NCBI GenBank assembly: GCA_000697055.1
Contig: JNDT01001588.1
Coordinates: forward strand, 1 to 14,514
DNA length: 14,514 nucleotides
Direction: 5' to 3'
Origin: Saksenaea vasiformis B4078
Taxonomy: Eukaryota; Mucoromycota; Mucoromycetes; Mucorales; Saksenaeaceae
Shown here: positions 1 to 7,363 of the stretch, in pieces
Layout of the letters: every line of letters begins with the position of its first letter
Position numbering within the stretch: the stretch's first letter is position 1
Position numbers and translations under genes: made by a program
The notes under the pieces: generated by a model
Told to the model about the DNA's origin: nothing
The model's input: only the letters and a program-made list of their open reading frames with translations
Database searches by the model: none

Positions 1-27
1 ATACACTATTGGTAGCAGATATTGCCG

Positions 28-1917
28 TCAATACGATGTAACACCTTCGGGTGTATCAACGTGTATTACGGATTCCGGTATGGTGCAAAATGATGTGTTT
101 GGAATTTCCTGATTGGCATCCAATGCTGGTTTAATTTCTGCCATGAAATTTTCTCTCTCATTTTGCGTACCCGCTGGTGAGTCATTTGGAATGGGCGTAT
201 CATCGATAGTTTCGACGTTTGGCTTTTCCTGAGTTTCTTCATCCCATGTTTCAGCTAAACCCGTTAATGCAATACCCAACTTTGGCATAAGGTCTAAGCC
301 AATGCTCAAATGGTCTCCTAATGATAGATCCATAATAATGAAGGTATGCTGAATGTGCTTTTTGCGATATGAAAGTTCTGCTTCAACTGTATCAAAACTG
401 GTTATCATTTCATTTGTAGAGGCAAGACAAATTTTATGTGTACAATTTGTATTTATTGACAAATTTAATGTTACAGCTAATTCCTTGCTCATGAATGACG
501 CATTTGCGCCCGTGTCTACCAATGCTACCTGCTTGCTACTCTGTACAAGAATTGGTACATGAAGTGCGTCAGTGTTTTTGCTTGATGCAGAATATGTAAG
601 GTGCTTACCCTGCTTCTGGAGATTCAACCTCTCCATGTGTACCGGCAATAATAATGCCTCTGGGTCTTCCAAATCCATGACCCTTGCTGATCGGTTTGCA
701 AAAACCTTTTTCTTGCTGTCCCAAAATTCCTGGCACTTATGCCCTGGAACATACTCTGTTTTGTGACAATACTGACAGAGTGTCCTGGCCTTACTACCAT
801 ACCCTTCCGATTTTCCCTTGTCCTTTTTCACCTGTTGTAGTGCCTCCTTCCACAAGTAACAATCCTGTTTCGCATGGGCACCTTTCAGATGCAACGGGCA
901 TCCTCCTGACTTGGTGAATCCATTCTTGGATTTCTTTTGGAACATGGGAACATCCTCAGAAAATTGCCGTTTCTGCTTCTTTCCATTTTCCAAGCAGTAT
1001 CCATCAGAGAGATCCTCACCGCAAGTGGCCATGATCAATTGGGCGGCTTGGTGCAGGTCATCCATCAAGTCCAGGCCAAAGTAATTAGTCAATATTGACC
1101 AGGCCTTTCTCTTAATGCGCGGCAATAGGGAACAGACAAAATTGTGAACCAGATCTGAATTCTGCTGCAGGTTCGCCTTGTAAGATACCTCTTGGTAATG
1201 ATCCAAAAACAGTCGGATGGATTCGTTGGGTTGTTGAACAAGATGACAGTGCTCATCTTTTTTCCACCAAATGTAAAAAGGATTACCAAATTCCTTTTCT
1301 AAGCGTGCACAGGCCTGACTCCATTTCAGACCATGATCTGAGATAGTTCTCACAAACCATTGCCTCTGTGAATCATCGCAAGTGAGACAAAACAGTCTCT
1401 CCCAATGCTGGTCGATGGGTACCAAATTATAAGCCCGTAACTGTGCCTCGAATGCACCAATGAACATGCGGACCGATTCATGGATCTTTTTATCCTTATT
1501 TCTGACAGGACCACCTAGGATTTGGAATACAGGGAGATCTTTCGGAACCAGTGTAGCCCTTTTACCATGGATTATTCCACTGTCTTCTTCATCTTCCTTA
1601 TCTAGAGTTTTTCTCGCTTCTAGAAAAGCCTTATACAATGCTTTGGCCTTATCCAGATTCCTTTTTGCTTCAGTAGATTCTTCCTCAGTGGACGCCTCGT
1701 TAGATAGAACTAACATGAGCCTATTGGCGGCTATTTTCCTCCTTAGCTGAAGATCCTGTTTGACCTTTTCAGTATCTGTGGTAGTTTCCTGGGATTCCTC
1801 AGTATTGGCCATTACAGAGTCCTGGTCTTGTACAAAAAGAGGATTTTCCATAGCATCGCGTTCCACCTGGGTAATTGTACCAAATTGGGGTGTTCCAGTG
1901 TTATTTTCGGCAGACAT
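28..1917 (-). CDS. Gag-like capsid/nucleocapsid protein with C-terminal retropepsin domain (LTR-retrotransposon family)
   Basis: An uninterrupted frame of about 629 codons. The frame opens five codons earlier at a TTG, but the first ATG (1915-1917, ATGTCTGCC) is the likely start. Seen in order: a charged, probably coiled-coil N-terminal part (about residues 50-110); a retrotransposon capsid-like helical region (about 130-300) with a typical NESIR segment; a Cys/His cluster CPLHLKGAHAKQDC (about 340-353); a second cluster CQYCHKTEYVPGHKC (about 381-395), both zinc-knuckle-like but not the classic CX2CX4HX4C; and a retropepsin core with DTGA (about 468-471) and a downstream I-G-L-D strand (about 539-542). 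Gag packages the element RNA and the protease would process Gag/Pol. The ORF ends with TGA at 28-30, so reverse transcriptase would lie beyond the window edge. It is the only long ORF here without damage, so this copy looks younger than its surroundings. A relic of the same family lies at 8502-11664. Confidence 0.85.
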   Translation of the reverse strand: MSAENNTGTPQFGTITQVERDAMENPLFVQDQDSVMANTEESQETTTDTEKVKQDLQLRRKIAANRLMLVLSNEASTEEESTEAKRNLDKAKALYKAFLEARKTLDKEDEEDSGIIHGKRATLVPKDLPVFQILGGPVRNKDKKIHESVRMFIGAFEAQLRAYNLVPIDQHWERLFCLTCDDSQRQWFVRTISDHGLKWSQACARLEKEFGNPFYIWWKKDEHCHLVQQPNESIRLFLDHYQEVSYKANLQQNSDLVHNFVCSLLPRIKRKAWSILTNYFGLDLMDDLHQAAQLIMATCGEDLSDGYCLENGKKQKRQFSEDVPMFQKKSKNGFTKSGGCPLHLKGAHAKQDCYLWKEALQQVKKDKGKSEGYGSKARTLCQYCHKTEYVPGHKCQEFWDSKKKVFANRSARVMDLEDPEALLLPVHMERLNLQKQGKHLTYSASSKNTDALHVPILVQSSKQVALVDTGANASFMSKELAVTLNLSINTNCTHKICLASTNEMITSFDTVEAELSYRKKHIQHTFIIMDLSLGDHLSIGLDLMPKLGIALTGLAETWDEETQEKPNVETIDDTPIPNDSPAGTQNERENFMAEIKPALDANQEIPNTSFCTIPESVIHVDTPEGVTSY

Positions 1918-2240
1918 AATAGTAGTATTCAAAGGAAAAAAATGTGATATAGCTCAAAAATATAGACTTAGTAAATCCTTTGAGACTGAATTACTTTTTA
2001 TTAAATGTTAATGTCTGCTCTTTTATATTATGTTCAGTTCTCTAAAGTATATTCTAATAATAATCTATTTTCCATGTAATTCTATTATATGTTAATTTCC
2101 TTATTACAAAGCTACATATGTTTGTACTTAGAATATATTTATATATAGAATGGAATATTATTATGTTTGTTAATATATTAATCCTGATTACTATTTGATC
2201 TGTAACTGTACACAGATATTTATTTCTACGTGCACTATGG
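1918..2240 (-). other. 5' leader / possible LTR of the gag element
   Basis: AT-rich non-coding DNA upstream of the intact gag. Part of it (about 1960-2090, including the motif TTTGAGACT) resembles the same position upstream of the decayed gag copy (about 11745-11860), so it probably belongs to the element as leader or LTR. I could not fix LTR ends, a primer-binding site or a target duplication. To the right it abuts the RNase H remnant of the oppositely oriented chromovirus near 2240. Confidence 0.4.
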
Positions 2241-2245
2241 CATGT

Positions 2246-2315
2246 CACATATACCACACTTTCAATGCAGGTATTGGTGCTGTGTTATATCAAGAAATTA
2301 ATGGTAAGACTGTTG
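2246..2315 (+). pseudogene. Chromovirus RNase H, N-terminal fragment
   Basis: A short stretch in frame with codon 2261 reads FNAGIGAVLYQEINGKTVV, the first beta-strands of a Ty3/gypsy RNase H domain (family pattern TDASxxGIGAVLxQ). The catalytic Asp expected before the Asn-Ala is not there, so the fragment is already mutated. Everything upstream (reverse transcriptase, protease, gag of this plus-strand element) is missing from the window, and the DNA to the left belongs to the oppositely oriented gag element. To the right the frame runs into a 525-bp repeat and resumes at about 2847. Confidence 0.75.
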
Positions 2316-2840
2316 TATTTGACATATCATTATCATTATACATATTTCATTCACTAAGTCTAAACGATCTTTATTGAGTTTCTCATACCATCAGCACTTC
2401 ATCCACAGATAAACCTGATCTATTCAGACATCTAACAATGGATAGCTACAATCTGAAGATAATAGGATTCTGTCATGATCTTAAGGTACCCTCCAACATC
2501 TCCTATCTTTTGATTAGTGTGACAAGACAATTATGATAATTATGATCTTAGCATAGACACAGTGATTAGTCAGACGTCTCTGTCCCTGAACAATGGGATT
2601 GTTATTCAGACTCAGCTAGATGACAGCTCTCCAACTTGACATTAATAATCATAGATCATCATTGATCCATGATGATTACTCAGAGCTTACGCGTCCTCTG
2701 ATTACTAAGATACTCAATAAGCATTTGAACAGTATAAATAATGCTGGTAGACATATGTAATCATCATCTTTACTTCTGAATAAACCTCTACCAAGAGTCT
2801 CAAAGTATTTTCTTATTGTTTCCCCTCTTACTAATTCTTC
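2316..2840 (-). mobile_element. 525-bp repeat element, copy 1 (interrupts RNase H)
   Basis: It has the same length as, and near-identical sequence to (roughly 95 percent or better by eye), the inverted copy at 6562-7086. It splits the RNase H frame between the VVF strand and the SKSECNYSVT segment, so it is an insertion. I saw no terminal inverted repeats and no tRNA-type promoter. The copy carries a 54-codon frame on the minus strand and an imperfect palindrome near 2640-2680. The flanks here do not show a clean target duplication: AAGA recurs on both sides but the rest differs. It could be a solo LTR, a terminal-repeat-poor Mutator-like element or another short mobile element. Confidence 0.75.
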
Positions 2841-2846
2841 AAAGAT

Positions 2847-4556
2847 GAACTTTATTGCATTCATGGCATGATCTTTAAGCAAATCAGAATGCAACTATTC
2901 TGTTACCCATAAAGCGCTCTTGGCTGTGATCTATGCTCTCTACAAATTCCATCCTTACTTGTGAGATAATCAGTTTACTCTATATATTGACCACAAAGCC
3001 CTTACTTACCTGCACACGCAGAAGGTACTGAACGCCATGATGATTAACTGGTTGGATACATTATTGGACTATGATTTTGACATTGTCCACCTTTCAGGTA
3101 TCCATAATGTCTTACCTGATCGTCTGTTGCGCCTTTTTCCAGTGGAAAATGAGCTGGAGGGAGTAACATCCATAGCAATAAAGCTGTAAATCCCAAGGAG
3201 CAACAGAAAAATAACCATAAAGCAATGGTTGAGAAGGACTATACGACTCTGAAAGAAATGGATCACAAAAAGGTACTTGAAGAAATGTACCTGTTAGGTC
3301 ATTTTGGTACTGAATCCATCATCAAAACCATTAAGTTGAATGGCATGAACTGGTCAGGCATCCTACAAGATGCTGTTGAAACTGTGAAGCAGTGCAATCA
3401 ATGCCAACGATTCAATATTGTAAAAAAGAGTTTCTATCCATTAAGACTCATCCATTCAACAATTTCTGGAGACCATTGGGCAATTGATTTAGCTGGCCCA
3501 TTCACTACCTCATTGATGGGAAACAACTACCTCCTCGTCTTAGTGGATGTTTGCACAAGATTCTGCATATTATGTCCAATTCCTAATAAGCAATCTGACA
3601 CAATGGTAAAAACGTTAGTTCAGATATTTTGCGACTTTGGACTATCTCATGTATTGCAGTCTGATAATGGCAAAGAGTTTGTCAATGGATTAATGAAACA
3701 ATTCGTGGATGCTGCAGGATTTGATCATCACTTGACAACCCCATATCATCCTCGAGATAATGGCATAGCTGAATGCTGGATGCAAACGTCAGTACAAGCA
3801 ATCAAGAAGAGCATAAAAGGTGCAACAAGAGAATGAGATATGTATGTGCCAAGTGTGCAATTGGCAATGAATGTAAAAATATCCAAGCATCATAACTCTG
3901 CTCCTTTCTTGTTGATGTTCACACAGAAGGTAAACCCATTTAAGGACTACTGCAATGAAGAACCTGTACTGAAAATGAGCCAGAAGGATCTTGAACAAAG
4001 GATCCAGCACATGGCTGACATTGTCTTTCCTGCAATTGCTGAATGAACTAAAGTTGTAACAGATGTGCAAAAAGGCAAGTTTGATAAAAAACACATAATG
4101 GTGAACTTTCTCCAAAACAGCCACGTCATGATAAAAACTTTGCAACCTGGTAAATTAGATCCATTGTACGAAGGACCATATATGGTTGATCGTGTAAACA
4201 CTGGTGGCGCCTACACTCTACATGATGAAAAAGGAAAACTATTATTCTGAGATTATCCTCCACAAGCACTCAAATTAATCTCGCAAGATGAAGTAGTTTC
4301 CATTGAGGAAATTTATGAAATTGATGGTATTATCACCCACAAGAAAAATAAGGATAAATACTTATATAAAGTGCGATGAAAAGAATATACTAAAAATGAT
4401 GATACTTGGAAACCAGCTGAACATTTCACTGATCCTAAAATGATCTCCATTTATGGGGATCACATAGCAGACAGTCTTACCTCAAAAGTGACTCCCTCAC
4501 AAAAATGTAAAATTAATGCAAAAACTTCTAATGCTACTAAGTACACTAAATACTAA
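2847..4556 (+). pseudogene. Chromovirus (Ty3/gypsy) pol remnant: RNase H C-part, integrase, chromodomain
   Basis: The frame resumes inside RNase H (SKSECNYSVTHKALLAV, then DHKALTYLHTQK and DFDIVHL). The usual catalytic Glu of the KELLA motif is Ala. A frameshift lies at about 3160. From 3162 on a single frame carries the integrase. Its HHCC zinc site has Tyr (TAC) where the first His (CAC) is expected, then GHFG and CNQC. The catalytic core has Asp (codon 3486), Asp (codon 3663) and Glu (codon 3771), which is DD35E spacing. The C-terminal domain follows, and finally a chromodomain (IEEIYEIDGI, then YLYKVR-stop-KEY and DDTWKPAEHF). In-frame stops are TGA at 2962, 3834, 4044, 4248 and 4377; the true end is TAA at 4554-4556. 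The integrase joins element DNA to the genome and the chromodomain directs it to marked chromatin. This copy cannot make either protein. Confidence 0.9.
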
Positions 4557-4593
4557 TCATTGTATGTGCATATATCAACTGGCTAAAGAGTCT

Positions 4594-4602
4594 GGAGGGG
4601 AG
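4594..4602 (+). other. Polypurine tract of the chromovirus
   Basis: GGAGGGGAG lies 38 bases after the pol stop and just before the 3' LTR start at 4606. This is the expected place and composition for the plus-strand DNA primer of an LTR retrotransposon. Confidence 0.7.
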
Positions 4603-4605
4603 TAA

Positions 4606-4850
4606 TGTAGTATTTTACTACTGTAATAAGACTTGACCATGATAAGCTATGTCTCTCTGTCTATCTAATTGGAATTGTTTCAGATGTAGAATCTCTTAAG
4701 AAAAATTTTACTTTTATTCTAGAGTAGCAGTGGAAAGTAGCACACAATCCTTTCTTTTACTTCTATCTGAAATAAACAGGAGTCTCACCATACTATCTTT
4801 TTGTTCTCGGTATATTGCTTTATTCTATTTATCATCCACAATACTATACA
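4606..4850 (+). repeat. 3' LTR of the chromovirus (245 bp)
   Basis: It begins TGTAGTATT right after the polypurine tract and ends AATACTATACA, so it has the TG...CA termini and matching inverted ends typical of LTRs. The first bases form a hairpin (GTAGTA, TTT, TACTAC). No second LTR is visible in the window, so the 5' end of the element is lost or lies outside. The right end abuts the 9-bp minisatellite; a 5-bp target duplication would be ACTGA but cannot be tested without the other side. Confidence 0.75.
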
Positions 4851-5000
4851 ACTGATGTGGCCAATGCAGCTGATGCAACCAATGTAACTGATGCCACCAT
4901 GTAATTGATGCAATTGATGTGACTGATGTAACTGATGTGGTCAATGTGACCAATACAACTGATGTAATTGATGTAACCAGTGCAATTGATGCAGCTGATA
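4851..5000. repeat. Degenerate 9-bp tandem repeat (minisatellite), about 16-17 units
   Basis: Consecutive 9-mers of the pattern ACTGATGTA, ATTGATGCA, ACCAATGTG run without a break except one 8-base unit. Every unit varies at the first three and last positions while keeping the central ATG. On the minus strand it translates to three-residue repeats (T-S-V/I or HQLHW-like), but I see no gene, so the ORF there is a by-product of the repeat. Confidence 0.9.
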
Positions 5001-5059
5001 GTATCATGTTTTTAAAAATGTGATTGGTGCAATGATGCTATGTATTGATGTTGATTATA

Positions 5060-6412
5060 CACTCCCCTCCAAAAAATACTCATACAACTTGGTGTAACCC
5101 AGCAACATGATATTGCCTTAAGCAAATCTTAAGGTCCAGTACTCATAAAGTATAAACATCAAAACTCTCAAACTTGATATGACCATAGTCAAACATGTAT
5201 ATATTTATTTTATACTCAGAAAATATACTGTTTAATATGTAGTATGCCCACCATGGGCGTCAATAACAGCTTGACATCTTCTGGGCATAGATTCTACCAA
5301 CTTTCTACATACCTCAGAGGATATCTTGGCCCACTCGTCAAGCAATGCCTGGCCCAACTGTTTTGCATTCAGAATGCTATGTCTTCTGGGCATAAGGATT
5401 TGCTCCACTTCGTCCCAGAGATGCTCGATTGGGTTCAGATCAGGACTTTGAGTGGGCCACTTCCCAATGGTCAGTACCTTGTTCATCTGTTTCTACCATG
5501 TCGCGTAAGCACTGACATGGCAGCTGGCACCATCCTCCTGAAGTACATATTCAACCTCTTGACTGTCAGCAACCATCTCCTGGAGGTACAGACAGAAGGC
5601 CTCTGACAACATGTTCACATACTCATCCTGGTTCATGTTGCCAGTGATGAGCCGAATTGGGCCAATATCAGCAGCAGTGAAGGCTGTCCATATCATCACT
5701 GAATTGCCACCATACTTGGTTATCTGAGTGATGTGACATTCCTGAAGACCTTCTCCACCTTTTCTCAAAACACGCTGTCTACCATCATTGCCTTTGATGC
5801 AAAATTGAGACTCATCAGACCACATCACCTTGGCCCATTGTTCAGTTGTCCAATGGAGGTACTCAGTTGCCCATTTCAAATGGCTTTCCTTATGCTACGA
5901 CGTTAGTTTGGGTCTAGTAACAGGATGGCATGAAAAGAAGCCAAGCGCGTGAACCTCCTTGTGAAATGTGTTGAGAGACATGGTGATCGAATTGCACTGC
6001 GCCAAGGCAAGATGGTACCCCAATGGCTTTCTTGGTTCCTGGTGAATGTTCGAAGCAATGAGATGTGAGGCTCATTCTGATATCTTCTTTGGTCTTCCAG
6101 GATGCTTTTTAGGTGCAGCGTCACCATTTTTTTCTATGGCTTTTATAATCGTACTAACTGTAGAATGGGGAATATTCTTCTGCTTGGCAATTTGACCATA
6201 GGACATTCCAGCAAGCCTCATCCCAAGGATCTGGTTGCATTCACTGACTGAAACTTCAGCATAGGGTTTATGAGGAATGTTGGTAATGTTTTGTAGTGGC
6301 ATCGCATGGACTTTATTTTGAAAAGAAAGAAAAGAAGAAAGAAAAAGAAGGTATACACTTCTCTATTTAGGATAAATTTTGGGACTGTATGAATATTTTT
6401 TGGAGGGGAGTA
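5060..6412 (-). mobile_element. Tc1/mariner transposon, complete ends
   Basis: 1353 bp, flanked by TA dinucleotides (5058-5059 and 6413-6414), the Tc1/mariner target. The terminal inverted repeats are 27 bp (5060-5086 and 6386-6412) and match at 25 positions, sharing CTCCCCTCCAAAAAATA on one end and its complement on the other. It holds one transposase gene on the minus strand, dead through three stops. It inserted into a frame that continues on both sides (5012-5057 and 6415-6561). Confidence 0.93.
5232..6302 (-). pseudogene. Tc1-like transposase, inactivated by three stop codons
   Basis: One frame from ATG 6300-6302 to TAG 5232-5234, about 356 codons, a usual Tc1 length. The N-terminus has a helix-turn-helix region (residues about 20-60, ILGMRLAGMSYGQIAKQ) that would bind the inverted repeats, then a GRPKK basic motif. 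The catalytic domain shows VMWSDESQF (first Asp), LQEDGASCH (second Asp) and SPDLNPIEHLWDEVE (Glu). There are 35 residues between the second Asp and the Glu, counting the stop codon, one more than the usual DD34E. In-frame stops: TGA at 6072-6074 (from CGA?), TAG at 5895-5897 (from CAG?) and TAG at 5493-5495 (from TGG or CAG?). All three fit single transitions and there is no frameshift, so inactivation looks fairly recent. Confidence 0.93.
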
Positions 6413-6414
6413 TA

Positions 6415-6550
6415 TATTGACAGGTTACCTTTGCTGTAGATTTTAACTAATACCTTTATGAAGTCATTCGCTATCTCCAAATGCTGATTGGTATATTCTT
6501 CATCATTTTTCTGTTTTGCAACCTTGATTTCATTGAGCAAATATTTGACC
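6415..6550 (-). pseudogene. Fragment of an unrecognised reading frame caught between two insertions
   Basis: The minus strand is open across this piece (for example IKVAKQKNDEEY, then KVLVKIYSKGNLS). The frame connects to 5012-5057 when the Tc1 element and one TA are removed, and to 7098-7136 when the 525-bp repeat and one copy of its flanking duplication are removed. The combined frame is 234 nt (ATG at 7134-7136, TAA at 5012-5014), a whole number of codons. It is Lys/Glu/Asn-rich; I do not recognise the protein. It could be part of an older element or gene. Confidence 0.45.
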
Positions 6551-6561
6551 TGGCAAACATT

Positions 6562-7086
6562 GAAGAATTAGTAAGAGGAGAAACAATAAGAAAATACTTT
6601 GAGACTCTTGGTAGAGGTTTATTCAGAAGTAAAGATGATGATTACAGATGTCTACCAGCATTATTTATACTGTTCAAATGCTTATTGAATATCTTAGTAA
6701 TCAGAGGACGCGTAAGCTCTGAGTAATCATCATGGATCGATGATGATCCATGATTATTAATGTCAAGTCAGAGAGCTGTCATCTAGCTGAGTCTGAATAA
6801 AAATCCCATTGTTCAGGGACAGAGACGTCTGACTAATCACTGTGTCTATGCTAAGATTGTAATCATCATAATTGTCTTGTCACACTAATCAAAAGATAGG
6901 AGATGTCGGAGGGTACCTTAAGATCATGACAGAATCCTATTATCTTCAGATTGTAGCTATCTGTTGTTAGATGTCTGAATAGATCAGGTTTATCTGTAGA
7001 TGAAGTGCCGATGGTATGAGAAACTCAATAAAGATTGTTTAGACTTAGTGGATGAAATATGTATAATGATAATGATATGTCAAATA
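6562..7086 (+). mobile_element. 525-bp repeat element, copy 2 (inverted relative to copy 1)
   Basis: It begins GAAGAATTAG and ends TGTCAAATA, the reverse complement of 2316-2840 with the same length. It carries a 54-codon stretch (EELVRGETIRKYF... to RGRVSSE) that differs at two residues from copy 1. DNA identity is equally high outside it, so this is not evidence of a functional protein. It contains a 36-bp near-palindrome at 6724-6759. AATAAA occurs near the right end (about 7027), as in an LTR or 3' end, but no TIR, primer site or polypurine tract was found. Confidence 0.75.
6724..6759. other. Hairpin-forming near-palindrome inside the 525-bp repeat
   Basis: ATCATGGATC (6729-6738) and GATCCATGAT (6745-6754) pair perfectly around a 6-base loop. 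After one mismatch, four more pairs extend the stem. In copy 1 the same structure is kept with one stem mismatch. It may be an element-specific structure or simply conserved because the copies are young. Confidence 0.6.
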
Positions 7087-7097
7087 TGACAAACATT

Positions 7098-7282
7098 CAC
7101 CAATACAATTTCTTGCATTAAGAAAGTGAGTTCCATCGAATGTCTAGTGACAAATAAAAAACAAGAACTTCATTTTGAATCAACCATAACAACTACCATC
7201 ATTACAAAGGTGCCATTGTAGTGATCATTACTATGTATCAGTTCTACTATCATCATTACATAAATTATAATCACAGCAGCAA
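7098..7282. other. AT-rich stretch, no clear gene
   Basis: The left 39 bases (7098-7136) belong to the minus-strand frame described at 6415-6550. The rest has many ATCATTAC-type repeats and weak resemblance to the region before the 3' end of the zinc-ribbon gene (about 8085-8157), possibly more of the duplicated fragment at 7283-7335. Nothing else is recognisable. Confidence 0.3.
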
Positions 7283-7335
7283 TGGAAGGATTTTTTTTTC
7301 CTCTTGCTGTTTACAGTTTACATTATATAAAATTG
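7283..7335 (+). repeat. Partial duplicate of the 3' coding end of the zinc-ribbon gene
   Basis: The plus frame starting ATGGAAGGA reads MEGFFFPLAVYSLHYIKL, against TEGYPFPLTPPVYSLYYRM near 8157-8213. The DNA GTTTACAGTTTAYATTATA is shared. This looks like the tail of another copy of the gene or a partial duplication, now serving as the upstream flank of 7364. It includes the TATATAAA sequence. Confidence 0.6.
7324..7331 (+). promoter_or_regulatory. TATA-box-like sequence upstream of the zinc-ribbon ORF
   Basis: TATATAAA lies about 33 bases before the ATG at 7364, which has a good context (CCAAAATGG). The spacing is short for a fungal promoter, and the motif sits in duplicated coding-like DNA, so its role is uncertain. 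Confidence 0.3.
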
Positions 7336-7363
7336 AATTCTGAGATTATTTCCTGGTACCAAA

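Larger units (their letters stand above)
6551..7097. repeat. 11-bp imperfect direct repeats flanking repeat copy 2 (target-site duplication)
   Basis: TGGCAAACATT (6551-6561) and TGACAAACATT (7087-7097) sit exactly outside the 525-bp element and match at 10 of 11 positions. This is what a target-site duplication looks like, and it defines the element ends. Copy 1 has the same ends but a poor duplication. Confidence 0.65.

Noticed and set aside
353..917. Plus-strand ORFs of 64-77 codons
   Set aside because: They lie opposite the intact gag-protease frame and have no motifs.
2676..2894. Minus-strand 72-aa ORF, and its twin at 6481-6726
   Set aside because: Both are within or extend from the 525-bp repeat. 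Their similarity reflects equal DNA identity of the copies, not protein conservation, and the N-terminal parts differ because they read into flanking DNA.
2962..4379. TGA read as a sense codon (recoding)
   Set aside because: The sites correspond to both Trp and Arg positions, a frameshift is also present, and Trp is TGG elsewhere, so decay is simpler.
4825..5007. 60-aa minus ORF with T-S-V and HQLHW repeats
   Set aside because: It is the translation of the 9-bp minisatellite plus LTR end; no independent sign of a gene.
2316..7086. The two 525-bp copies as the paired LTRs of one element
   Set aside because: They are inverted with respect to each other; LTRs of one element are direct repeats.
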